DNA of 64,000 nt from an uncultured Lachnospiraceae bacterium (GCA_902797025.1 CADBRN010000015.1:38128-102127), one strand, 5' to 3'. Shown: positions 22,787-30,804, numbered from the stretch's first letter. Notes: a model not told the origin generated them from the letters alone. Numbers and translations are program-made.

Positions 22787-24810
22787 GAAAAATCCATCTG
22801 AAAAGCAGAAAGAAACTGACGGCAGCGGTTGTAACCTGTGCGGTTGTAGCGGGAAGCGCGGTGGGGGCGGCGGCAGCTGTAAAAAGAACGACAGGAGGGG
22901 ATTCGCGCGTTCTGGTCGTCCCGGTTTCTGAAATCTCCGGCGGATGGTGGAGCGACGGCGGCTCCGCGCAGGGAATGGCGGGCAGCGGTACAACGCAGAA
23001 GATCTATGCGGGCGGAACGGAGACGATCAGCGGGATCCGCGTGAAGGAAGGCGATACGGTCAGAAAAGGCGACGTTCTGCTCACATACGATGCGGCAAAG
23101 ACGAATCTGGAATTGGAGAAGGAAAAACTTGATCAGCAGACGATCCGCCTCCGGATCGAGACGGCTGAGAAAAATCTTGTGACACTTTCGAAGCTGAAGC
23201 CGGTCTCAGAATCGGTGCAGCCGGAAGAACCGGAGCCGGGAGACACGGATGGAGATGGGTCTGTAGATGAAATTCCGGATGTGAACGGGGATACGGATGA
23301 CGGAGGAGAACCGGGCGGAAACGTGGAGATACCGGATGGCGATGGCCGGAACGCCGGTCAGAATCCGGGGAAAACCCAGGCGCCCCAGGAGAAACCGGAC
23401 GGCGGAACGGTACTTGCGGGAAATGTAGTTCTGAATCGGTCGCTTTCTTCTGACGCGTCGTATTTCTGGAGAGAGGGTGATGGCACCGGGGCGGGTTCCG
23501 AGGGAAATCCGTACCGTTTTCTCGTTTCCGCCGGCGCATCTGTGGACGGAGGATTTATCCGGCTTCTTAAAGGACTGAAAAAAAATGAGAGCGGCGACGC
23601 CTACTTTCTGCTTGAGATCCGCGAAGGCGGAAGCCCGGCAGGAAAACTGGTCCGGGCATGGGCGGAAAATGCATCGGATCTGGCGGATGTCTCCGATGGA
23701 TGGAAGAGTGAGATCCCGAAGAACGGCAGTTTCATTCTTCCGGAAAAAAACGGAGAGGAGGACGAAAAGGAAAACGGCGGAACGGCGGAAAATCCCGGGA
23801 CCGCTCCGGAATCTCCGGATGATATCGGGAGCACTCCGGAATCCCCGGATGATATCGGGAGCACTCCGGAATCCCCGGATGATACCGGCGGAGATACCGG
23901 GGAAGAGAACGGATCCTCCGCCGCGGGTTCAGAAGAAGGGGACAAACCGGCCGGAGCCGGTGAAACCCGGAAGAACGAGCTGACATCGTTCTCCAGTGTC
24001 CGGACAGCTTCGTCCTCCGCATCATCGGACGACAGCCTCTCCGGAGGCAGTGTTACGTTGATTCCCGGAGATGCACAGTATTCGAAAGAAGAACTCGCGG
24101 ACGCGAAAAAAGAGCAGCAGGATACGCTGCGGGATCTGCGTCTTGATTACCGGGAATCGGAGCTGAAGGTGAAGAAAGCGGAGCAGGCCCTTTCGAACTG
24201 TGAAGTGAAAGCGTCCATAGACGGCATCGTCCGGAAAGCCGGAGATCCGAACAATCCTCCGAACGACGGCTCGCCGATTTTGGAGATCCGTGCCGGAACG
24301 GGGATGACGGTGCAGGGAGGATTGTCCGAGGATCAGTACAGCCAGGTAAAGACCGGCGACACCGTCACGGTTCAGTCGTACATGAGCGGAATGGCATATG
24401 ATGCGGAAATCACGTCGATTTCGCCGTATCCGGATACCATGAATCTGTTCGGGGACAGCAGCAAGACCTGGTATCCGTTTACCGCGGTTATTCAGGATGA
24501 GACAGCGGAGATCGAAGAGGGCGAATGGCTCTCGATCACATTCGACAATTCCGGGGATATGCAGGATGGCGGGCCGATGATGCTCGATCAGGCGTTTGTG
24601 AGGACAGACGAGGGGAGTCCGTATGTTTATATCGATGAGAATGGCACGCTGAAGAAGCAAAACGTTGTGCTTGGAAAACTGCAGGGCGGGATGTATGAGA
24701 TACGGTCCGGCCTGACGCAGGAGGATCAGATCGCATTTCCGTACGGAAGAAATACGAAGGACGGAGCGAAGACGAAACAGGGAACCGCGGAACAGATTTA
24801 CAGCAATTAA
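22783..24810 (+). CDS. Adaptor protein 2 (HlyD-like) with a long acidic disordered insert
   Basis: A 675-residue adaptor with an N-terminal membrane helix. The first lipoyl half (ISGIRVKEGDTVRKGDVLLTYD) and helix 1 lie at about 80-145. Helix 2 and the second lipoyl half (SNCEVKASIDGIVRKAGDP) do not come until about 435-490. Between them sit roughly 290 residues rich in Glu, Asp, Pro, Gly and Ser, including a DTDGDGSVDEIPD-like run, a short folded-looking part (VLNRSLSSDASYFWREG) and three decapeptide repeats of PESPDDIGST type. Typical adaptors are 380-450 residues. The insert would sit at the tip of the hairpin that meets the cell wall. The start overlaps the ATPase stop (ATGA). Confidence 0.82.
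   Translation: MRKIHLKSRKKLTAAVVTCAVVAGSAVGAAAAVKRTTGGDSRVLVVPVSEISGGWWSDGGSAQGMAGSGTTQKIYAGGTETISGIRVKEGDTVRKGDVLLTYDAAKTNLELEKEKLDQQTIRLRIETAEKNLVTLSKLKPVSESVQPEEPEPGDTDGDGSVDEIPDVNGDTDDGGEPGGNVEIPDGDGRNAGQNPGKTQAPQEKPDGGTVLAGNVVLNRSLSSDASYFWREGDGTGAGSEGNPYRFLVSAGASVDGGFIRLLKGLKKNESGDAYFLLEIREGGSPAGKLVRAWAENASDLADVSDGWKSEIPKNGSFILPEKNGEEDEKENGGTAENPGTAPESPDDIGSTPESPDDIGSTPESPDDTGGDTGEENGSSAAGSEEGDKPAGAGETRKNELTSFSSVRTASSSASSDDSLSGGSVTLIPGDAQYSKEELADAKKEQQDTLRDLRLDYRESELKVKKAEQALSNCEVKASIDGIVRKAGDPNNPPNDGSPILEIRAGTGMTVQGGLSEDQYSQVKTGDTVTVQSYMSGMAYDAEITSISPYPDTMNLFGDSSKTWYPFTAVIQDETAEIEEGEWLSITFDNSGDMQDGGPMMLDQAFVRTDEGSPYVYIDENGTLKKQNVVLGKLQGGMYEIRSGLTQEDQIAFPYGRNTKDGAKTKQGTAEQIYSN
23806..23888 (+). 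repeat. Three tandem 30-bp coding repeats in adaptor 2
   Basis: Units at 23806-23835 and 23836-23865, with a partial third at 23866-23888, encode PESPDDIGST twice and then PESPDDTG. The first two differ by one base. The near identity at DNA level suggests recent slippage and possible length variation among strains. Confidence 0.85.
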
Positions 24811-24820
24811 GGAGGCGGCG

Positions 24821-26071
24821 ATGGGAGAAAATATCCGATTTGCCATGAGGGGCATATGGTCGCATAAGATGCGGTCGTTTCTCACGATGCTCGGCGTGAT
24901 CATCGGAATCGCATCAATCATCGCGATCGTATCGACGATCAAGGGGACGAATGATCAGATTATGAAGAATCTGATCGGCGCCGGAAACAACGCGGTCACG
25001 GTGTCCCTGTGTCAGGGAGGCGACGCCTATGATATGAGTATGGGGACGCCGCAGGGCGTGTCGCCGCTTTCGGATGATCAGAAAGAACAGATCCGCTCCA
25101 TCAGCGGAGCGGAGGATGCATCCTTTTATTATTCAAGAAGTTATCTGGACTCGGTCCGCTGCGGCACGCAGTCACTCGATATGGCCAGTGCACGCGGCAT
25201 CGATTCCCACTATCTGTCGTCATCCGGGTACGAGGCGTATCAGGGGCGTCCCTTCGCGGAGAGCGACTTTACATCCGCACGCAAGATCGTGCTTCTGGAC
25301 CAGACCGCCGCGGAATCGCTCTGCCCGGGCGAATCCGCGGTCGGCAAAGTGATCGAGGTATCCGGCGAACCGTTTACGGTCGTCGGTGTGATCCGGCGTG
25401 CGGACGCGTTCCGGCCGGTGATCAATTCCTATCAGGATTATTATCTGTATAATCAGCAGAATTACGGGACGATCTTCTTTCCTGATTCGGTATGGCCTGT
25501 GCTGTTTCAGTTTGACGAGCCGGAGAACTGCATGATCCGCGCGGAAGAGACGAAGAAGATGAGCCGTGTCGGAAAAGAAGCGGCGGAAATCATGAATCAG
25601 TCGGTACAGAGCGGAAATGATGCGTTTTCGTATCAGGCGGAGGATCTCGTCGAGAAAGCGCGGGATCAGCAGAACCTCTCGAAGAGCACGAATAATCTTC
25701 TGATCTGGATCGCGAGCATCGCGCTGCTCGTCGGCGGCATCGGGGTCATGAATATCATGCTTGTCTCGGTGACGGAGCGGACTTCCGAGATCGGTCTGAA
25801 AAAGGCGCTCGGAGCGAAAAAGAAAACCATTTTGATGCAGTTTCTGACCGAATCCGCCATGCTCACGAGCATCGGAGGTGTTCTGGGTGTCATCGCGGGC
25901 ATCGTTCTGGCGAAGGTAATTTCCGTCATGAGCGGTACGCCGGCGGCGATCAGTGTGCCGGCGATCATCATCGGAGTCGCATTTTCGATGCTGATCGGCA
26001 TCGTGTTCGGGCTGCTGCCGTCGCTGAAGGCGGCAAACCTCAATCCGATCGACGCGCTCAGAAGGGAATAA
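24821..26071 (+). CDS. MacB-type ABC permease (FtsX fold)
   Basis: A 416-residue permease. One N-terminal helix (MRSFLTMLGVIIGIASIIAIVS) leads to a periplasmic MacB core domain of about 220 residues. Three C-terminal helices follow: LLIWIASIALLVGGIGVMNIM, the conserved ERTSEIGLKKALGAKKKTI loop, and two more helices ending in LLPSLKAANLNPIDALR. This is the standard MacB layout without a fused ATPase. It completes a four-part adaptor/ATPase/adaptor/permease system. AGGAGGCG precedes the ATG. The operon ends in the hairpin just ahead of clpX. Confidence 0.93.
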   Translation: MGENIRFAMRGIWSHKMRSFLTMLGVIIGIASIIAIVSTIKGTNDQIMKNLIGAGNNAVTVSLCQGGDAYDMSMGTPQGVSPLSDDQKEQIRSISGAEDASFYYSRSYLDSVRCGTQSLDMASARGIDSHYLSSSGYEAYQGRPFAESDFTSARKIVLLDQTAAESLCPGESAVGKVIEVSGEPFTVVGVIRRADAFRPVINSYQDYYLYNQQNYGTIFFPDSVWPVLFQFDEPENCMIRAEETKKMSRVGKEAAEIMNQSVQSGNDAFSYQAEDLVEKARDQQNLSKSTNNLLIWIASIALLVGGIGVMNIMLVSVTERTSEIGLKKALGAKKKTILMQFLTESAMLTSIGGVLGVIAGIVLAKVISVMSGTPAAISVPAIIIGVAFSMLIGIVFGLLPSLKAANLNPIDALRRE

Positions 26072-26080
26072 CGCAGCTTC

Positions 26081-26109
26081 TTGTAATGTCCTCCTGTTTA
26101 TCCTATAAT
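26081..26109 (+). promoter_or_regulatory. clpX promoter, nested in a terminator hairpin
   Basis: TTGTAA (26081-26086), 17 bases, perfect TATAAT (26104-26109). Transcription should start near 26116, giving a leader of only about 20 bases. The spacer carries the left arm, and the -10 the loop, of the hairpin at 26089-26128. Confidence 0.8.
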
Positions 26110-26134
26110 CAGGGAATAAACAGGAGGATTTTTT
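26089..26134 (+). terminator. Hairpin plus T6 ahead of clpX; its 3' arm is the clpX ribosome site
   Basis: TCCTCCTGTTTAT (26089-26101) pairs perfectly with ATAAACAGGAGGA (26116-26128), followed by six T residues (26129-26134) and then the clpX ATG. It would terminate transcripts from the MacB-like operon. In any read-through RNA it would hide the AGGAGG ribosome site. RNA started at the nested promoter lacks the 5' arm, so its ribosome site is free. Confidence 0.8.
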
Positions 26135-27568
26135 ATGGCAGACGAGAACGATATCTTGACGACACCGGATGAGGATCCGGATGGCAGCTCCGGCGATGAT
26201 TCCCGTGACAAAAAGGAGCGGGCGTGCAGCATCTGCCGCAGGCCGGAGAGCAAGGCCGGACCGCTGACCGCGCTGCCGGGCGGAATGTTCGTCTGCAGGG
26301 ACTGCATGCAGCGATCGTTTGACGCCTTTCAGAACAACCTGAATCATACGGATATGAACACGCTGATGGAGAATCTGACGAAGGAGATCGGTTCGATCGA
26401 TCTCTCGCAGTTCGGGATCGGCGGCCGGACGAATCCGCAGAAAAAAGAGAAGAAGAAACAGGAAAAACCGAAAAAGAAAATGACGATGGATGATGTTCTT
26501 CCGCCTCACAAGATCAAAGCGGCGCTCGATGAATATGTGATCGGGCAGGATCGCGCGAAAAAGATCATGTCCGTCGGCGTCTATAACCATTACAAGAGAA
26601 TCCTGTCGGATTCGAAGGACGGTGTAGAGATCCGCAAGTCGAATATGCTGATGATCGGTCCGACCGGATCGGGCAAAACGTATATGGTTCAGACCCTCGC
26701 GAAGCTGCTCAATGTTCCGCTGGCGATGACGGACGCGACCTCACTTACGGAAGCCGGCTACATCGGCGACGACGTGGAGAGCGTCGTATCGAAGCTTCTG
26801 GCCGCGGCGGACAACGATGTGGAGCGGGCGGAGCACGGAATCGTCTTCATCGACGAGATCGACAAACTGGCGAAGAAAAAGAATCTGAACCAGCGGGATG
26901 TCAGCGGTGAGGCAGTCCAGCAGGGACTCCTGAAGCTGCTTGAAGGAAGCGAGATCGAAGTTCCGGTCGGAGCATCCAGCAAGAACATGATGGTTCCGAT
27001 GGAAACGGTGGATACGAGCAATATTTTATTTATCTGCGGCGGCGCGTTCCCCGGTCTTGAAGAGATCATAAAGAACCGTCTGAATCAGAGCGCCGGGATC
27101 GGATTTCAGTCCGACCTCCGGGACAAATATGACAGCGATCCGGACATTCTCCAGAAGGTGACGGTTGAGGATCTCAGGACCTTCGGCATGATTCCGGAAT
27201 TTCTGGGACGCCTTCCGGTGATGTTTTCACTTCAGAAGCTGACGGAGGAGATGCTTGTATCGATCCTGAAGGAACCGAGAAATGCGATTCTGAAGCAGTA
27301 TGAGCGGCTGCTTGAACTGGACGGCGTCAGGCTTGTATTTGAAGAAGATGCGCTGCACTCGATCGCGAGAACGGCGATGGAGCGCGATACGGGCGCGAGG
27401 GCCCTGCGTGCGATCATCGAAGAGTTTATGCTGGACATCATGTACGAGGTCCCGAAGGACAAGAACATCGGCGAAGTTGTAATCACGAAGGATTACATCG
27501 AACACAGAGGAGGACCGGGGATTCTTCTGAAATCCCAGATGATCGGAGTACAGGAGGAAACGGTATGA
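26135..27568 (+). CDS. clpX: ClpX, ATP-dependent unfoldase of the Clp protease
   Basis: A 477-residue AAA+ protein. An N-terminal zinc-binding domain has Cys31, 34, 54 and 57. Walker A is GPTGSGKT (175-182), Walker B VFIDE (237-241), the pore loop GYIGDD (208-213), and sensor 2 is in the DTGARALRAI block. The GIGF loop (321-324) is present, so it should dock on ClpP, and FLGRLPV matches the family. It is about 50 residues longer than usual: an acidic N-terminal extension and a Lys-rich linker (about 100-117) after the zinc domain. No clpP or tig gene lies near, so it could be a second copy or simply relocated. Confidence 0.92.
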   Translation: MADENDILTTPDEDPDGSSGDDSRDKKERACSICRRPESKAGPLTALPGGMFVCRDCMQRSFDAFQNNLNHTDMNTLMENLTKEIGSIDLSQFGIGGRTNPQKKEKKKQEKPKKKMTMDDVLPPHKIKAALDEYVIGQDRAKKIMSVGVYNHYKRILSDSKDGVEIRKSNMLMIGPTGSGKTYMVQTLAKLLNVPLAMTDATSLTEAGYIGDDVESVVSKLLAAADNDVERAEHGIVFIDEIDKLAKKKNLNQRDVSGEAVQQGLLKLLEGSEIEVPVGASSKNMMVPMETVDTSNILFICGGAFPGLEEIIKNRLNQSAGIGFQSDLRDKYDSDPDILQKVTVEDLRTFGMIPEFLGRLPVMFSLQKLTEEMLVSILKEPRNAILKQYERLLELDGVRLVFEEDALHSIARTAMERDTGARALRAIIEEFMLDIMYEVPKDKNIGEVVITKDYIEHRGGPGILLKSQMIGVQEETV

Positions 27569-28038
27569 TTTTTGTGCTGATCGCTGTTCTTATTTTTCTT
27601 TTCGATCTGATGGCAAAGAAGTATGTGGAAGCAAACGTCGGCGACGGTGAGGAAAAGGAACTGTTTGACGGCCGGCTGAAGGTCCGGAAGGTACATAACC
27701 GGGGGCTGGCGATGGGTCTGATGAAGAAATGGCCGGAACTGGCGGAGCGGATGACCTTTGCGGCGCTGGCGGTGACCCTTGCGGGCGCGTTGTCCGGCAG
27801 AAAGAAAGGTGCCGGGAAGGCCGGATATGCGATCCTGATCGGCGGTGCCCTGTCGAACTGGTACGACCGGTTTCACCAGGGGTATGTGACGGACTATCTT
27901 CATGTTCCGACGAAAATCAGGCCCCTTCAGAAAATCTTTTTCAATCTGGGAGATGTGGCGGTTTTTGCCGGCGGTCTTCTTGCTCTGCTTCCGAAATTAA
28001 AAAACAAAGAAATGGATGGTGATACCGATGCAGAATAA
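27565..28038 (+). CDS. lspA: Signal peptidase II-like protein (LspA family, divergent)
   Basis: A 157-residue membrane protein with about four hydrophobic segments. The two catalytic aspartates are in place: SNWYDR (Asp101) and FFNLGDVAVFAG (Asp130). NRGLAMG corresponds to the family's N-x-G-x-x-x-G block. Family members usually have FNxAD; here the residue before Asp is Gly. The enzyme trims lipoprotein signal peptides, and this window encodes several lipoproteins. The start overlaps the clpX stop (ATGA). Whether this is the only LspA of the cell or a paralogue cannot be told. Confidence 0.8.
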   Translation: MIFVLIAVLIFLFDLMAKKYVEANVGDGEEKELFDGRLKVRKVHNRGLAMGLMKKWPELAERMTFAALAVTLAGALSGRKKGAGKAGYAILIGGALSNWYDRFHQGYVTDYLHVPTKIRPLQKIFFNLGDVAVFAGGLLALLPKLKNKEMDGDTDAE

Positions 28039-29152
28039 AAGAAGAAAGGCCGGCGCTGTCGCCGCGATCGCACTGGCCCTCATGTTTATCCTTCCGGCCT
28101 GTGCGTTCGGTCCGGAGAGCAGCAGAAACCTTGTGTCGTCGAGTGCGGGAGAGGCGGCGACGCAGGACTCGCAGGAAGAGGCGGTCCGTTCGGATTCCTC
28201 CGGTTCGGAACGTGTCGCTGCGCAGGAAGGCGTCTCGTCAGTCAGCGGAAGCAGCCGGGACGTACTCGTTCCGGAACCCGTGTCCGCGTCTGCGGACGAG
28301 AACAAAGATGCAGTATACAAGACGAATGCCGAGGTCCGGGTGCGGACGGCGCCGTCGACGGACAGTGAGATTTACAAGAGCCTTCCGGAGAATACCGAGG
28401 TTGAGGTGAAAGGCGAGGAAGACGGATGGTATCAGATCCGGCTCGACGGAGCGATCTATTACATCCGGAAAGATCTGGTTACAAAGACGGACGGGTCGTC
28501 GGAGACGGCGGCCGCGTCCGGGGGCGGAAAGACCGTTGTCATCGACCCGGGTCATCAGGCAAAGGCGGATCAGAGCCAGGAGCCGGTCGGACCGGGATCT
28601 TCGGAGATGAAGGCGAAGGTGACCGGAGGGGCGACGGGAAAGACGACCGGACTTACAGAATACGATCTGAATCTTCAGATCGGACTGAAGCTTCAGACTA
28701 TATTGACGGAGCGCGGCTACGATGTTGTGATGACCCGCACGTCAAACGATGTGAATATCAGCAATTCTGAACGGGCCGGGATCGCGAATGATGCGAACGC
28801 GGCCGCTTTTATTCGTATCCACGCCAACGGATCGGAGAATTCCGGCGTGAGCGGCGCCATGACGATCTGTCAGACGTCGTCCAATCCATACAACGGGAAT
28901 CTTTACGCAAAGAGCCATGCGCTCGCGGAAGATGTGCTGGACAATCTTGCGGCGTCGGCGCAGTGCAGAAAACAGTCCGTCTGGGAGACGGATACGATGA
29001 GCGGGATCAACTGGTGTAAAGTCCCGGCTACGATCGTGGAGGTCGGATACCTGTCGAATCCGGAGGAGGAGAAGAAGCTCGCGGCGGATGACTATCAGCA
29101 GAAGCTCGCGGAGGGTATCGCCAACGGCGTCGATCAGTTTTTCGCCTCCTGA
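28028..29152 (+). CDS. N-acetylmuramoyl-L-alanine amidase with SH3b domain, probable lipoprotein
   Basis: A 374-residue exported wall hydrolase. The N-terminus is basic then hydrophobic and ends LPAC (Cys25), a possible lipobox though Pro at -2 is unusual. A Ser/Glu-rich linker leads to an SH3b domain (VRVRTAPSTDSEIYKSL, GWYQIRLDG). The amidase_3 domain follows: VIDPGHQ, TEYDLN, RIHANG and IVEVGYLSN, giving the zinc His-Glu-His set and the catalytic Glu. It should cut the amide bond between MurNAc and the stem peptide. The ATG at 28028 is preferred to 28016 because GGTGA precedes it. It overlaps the lspA gene by 11 bases. Confidence 0.9.
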   Translation: MQNKRRKAGAVAAIALALMFILPACAFGPESSRNLVSSSAGEAATQDSQEEAVRSDSSGSERVAAQEGVSSVSGSSRDVLVPEPVSASADENKDAVYKTNAEVRVRTAPSTDSEIYKSLPENTEVEVKGEEDGWYQIRLDGAIYYIRKDLVTKTDGSSETAAASGGGKTVVIDPGHQAKADQSQEPVGPGSSEMKAKVTGGATGKTTGLTEYDLNLQIGLKLQTILTERGYDVVMTRTSNDVNISNSERAGIANDANAAAFIRIHANGSENSGVSGAMTICQTSSNPYNGNLYAKSHALAEDVLDNLAASAQCRKQSVWETDTMSGINWCKVPATIVEVGYLSNPEEEKKLAADDYQQKLAEGIANGVDQFFAS

Positions 29153-29185
29153 CGGTGCAGAAAAATGGGATAGAAGAATGCAGAC

Positions 29186-29238
29186 AAAAACGGCTGAAAG
29201 TCCGGGGACGAATCCACCGGAGCTTTCAGCCGTTTTTT
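29186..29238. terminator. Bidirectional rho-independent terminator
   Basis: AAAAACGGCTGAAAG (29186-29200) pairs with CTTTCAGCCGTTTTT (29224-29238); CCGG/CCGG pairs extend it inwards. A run of Ts on the right and As on the left make it work in both directions, serving the amidase gene and the convergent mscL gene. Confidence 0.92.
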
Positions 29239-29275
29239 GGAGCCCGCTGACGCAGAGAAATGATCCGGAAACGGA

Positions 29276-29707
29276 TCAGGCGTTTTTCACATCATCCTCA
29301 AGAACCGAGGTGCAGTGCGGGCAGCGCGTCGCGTCGATGTCAATCTCGGATTTGCAGTACGGGCAGATTTTCGTGGTCGGCGCGGCCTCTTTCTTCGGAC
29401 CTGCAGCGAGATCGTGAAGGCGGTTGATCGCTTTCACCATAAGGAAAATCACAAATGCGACGATGATGAAGTTGATCACGGCCGCCAGGAACGACCCGAG
29501 CCGGACCATGCCGCCTCCGGCCAGTTTGAAGCCCCATTCGTTGAAATCGATGCCGCCGGTAAAAAGAGAAATGACCGGCATCAGAACGTCATCGACGAGC
29601 GAAGAGACGATCGCCGTGAACGCAGAGCCGATGATCATGCCGACTGCAAGATCCATCACGTTGCCGCGGGAAATAAAGGCCTTGAATTCTTCCAGAAATT
29701 TTTTCAA
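29276..29707 (-). CDS. mscL: Large-conductance mechanosensitive channel with C-terminal zinc ribbon
   Basis: A 143-residue channel subunit that opens under hypo-osmotic membrane tension. The first part (KKFLEEFKAFISRGNVMDLAVGM in pieces), IIGSAFTAIVSSLVDDVLMP and the second helix VINFIIVAFVIFLMVKAINRL match MscL. The start is TTG at 29707, with GGAGGAG before it; no ATG gives the full N-terminal helix. In place of the usual C-terminal helix bundle, the end carries CPYC and CPHC separated by 11 residues, a zinc ribbon. It diverges from thyA. Confidence 0.92.
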   Translation of the reverse strand: MKKFLEEFKAFISRGNVMDLAVGMIIGSAFTAIVSSLVDDVLMPVISLFTGGIDFNEWGFKLAGGGMVRLGSFLAAVINFIIVAFVIFLMVKAINRLHDLAAGPKKEAAPTTKICPYCKSEIDIDATRCPHCTSVLEDDVKNA

Positions 29708-29770
29708 TGTTTTCTCCTCCAGAATATCTGAATTGCTGTTACTTCTGCCGTTCTTACGGGTACTTCCTTC

Positions 29771-29799
29771 ATCATAAACAATTTCAGCCTGCAGGACAA
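29771..29799 (-). promoter_or_regulatory. Promoter of mscL
   Basis: On the minus strand TTGTCC (plus 29794-29799), 17 bases, TATGAT (plus 29771-29776). The leader to the TTG start is about 58 bases. Confidence 0.6.
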
Positions 29800-29825
29800 T
29801 TGTTTTTTCGGAAAAAGTATGCGGT

Positions 29826-29854
29826 TTGCTTTTCCTCACAGGATCTCTTATAAT
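29826..29854 (+). promoter_or_regulatory. Promoter of thyA
   Basis: TTGCTT (29826-29831), 17 bases, perfect TATAAT (29849-29854), 64 bases before the thyA ATG. Confidence 0.7.
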
Positions 29855-29917
29855 AGCTTCCAAACAGCGGGGCGCAGGAGACTCTGCGTTTCGGATGATC
29901 AACAGGGGAGAATCGAT

Positions 29918-30766
29918 ATGAGTTATGCAGACCGCGTATTTATCAATATGTGCAGAGATATTATTGACAACGGATGCGACACGAGAGGTGAGAAGGTCCG
30001 CCCGCACTGGGAGGACGGGACACCGGCCTATACGATTAAGAAATTCGGCGTCGTGAACCGGTACGACCTGTCGAAGGAGTTCCCGGCGATCACGCTTCGC
30101 CGGACCGCTCTCAAAAGCTGCATGGATGAAGTTCTCTGGATCTGGCAGAAAAAGTCGAATAATGTACACGACCTGAAGACCCATATCTGGGACGCCTGGG
30201 CGGATGAGAACGGCTCCATCGGAAAAGCATACGGCTATCAGCTGGGCGTGAAGCATCATTACAAAGAAGGCGATATGGACCAGGTGGACCGGGTGCTCTA
30301 TGATTTGAAGAACAATCCGTACAGCCGCCGGATCATGACGAATATGTACGTACATCAGGATCTGCATGAGATGGCACTGTATCCCTGTGCGTACTCGATG
30401 ACCTTCAACGTCACCCAGAAGAAGGGATGTGACAGGCTGATCCTGAACGCGGTGCTGAATCAGCGCTCCCAGGATGTGCTGACCGCGAACAACTGGAACG
30501 TCTGCCAGTATGCGATTCTGCTGATGATGTTTGCACAGGTGAACGATATGATTCCGGGCGAGCTGGTTCATATGATCGCGGACGCGCATATTTATGACCG
30601 GCATGTCTCTCTCATCGAGGAACTGATCGGGAGAGAGACGCATGACGCGCCGAAGGTGCGTCTGAATCCGGAGATCCGGAATTTTTACGATTTCACGACG
30701 GACGATCTGATCGTTGAGGATTACGTGACAGGGCCGCAGATCCCGGATATCCCGGTGGCAGTGTGA
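29918..30766 (+). CDS. thyA: Thymidylate synthase
   Basis: A 282-residue enzyme that makes dTMP from dUMP with methylene-tetrahydrofolate. The catalytic cysteine is in LYPCAYSMTFN (Cys157); RSQDVLTANNWNVCQYA is the dUMP/folate site, where the family normally reads RSxDxxLGxPFN, so this is a divergent but recognisable form. NNPYSRRIM gives the phosphate-binding arginines, and HIYDRHV the late conserved block. The ATG at 29918 follows AGGGGAG; the upstream 33 residues in frame are non-coding. folA follows, which regenerates the folate this enzyme oxidises. Confidence 0.93.
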   Translation: MSYADRVFINMCRDIIDNGCDTRGEKVRPHWEDGTPAYTIKKFGVVNRYDLSKEFPAITLRRTALKSCMDEVLWIWQKKSNNVHDLKTHIWDAWADENGSIGKAYGYQLGVKHHYKEGDMDQVDRVLYDLKNNPYSRRIMTNMYVHQDLHEMALYPCAYSMTFNVTQKKGCDRLILNAVLNQRSQDVLTANNWNVCQYAILLMMFAQVNDMIPGELVHMIADAHIYDRHVSLIEELIGRETHDAPKVRLNPEIRNFYDFTTDDLIVEDYVTGPQIPDIPVAV

Positions 30767-30804
30767 CGGAAGAAAACGGACGATGGAAGGAGACAGGGAC
30801 AGAG

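Noticed and set aside
23806-23888. CRISPR-like repeats
   Set aside because: The 30-bp units are directly tandem with no spacers, are in frame and encode PESPDDIGST in an adaptor protein.
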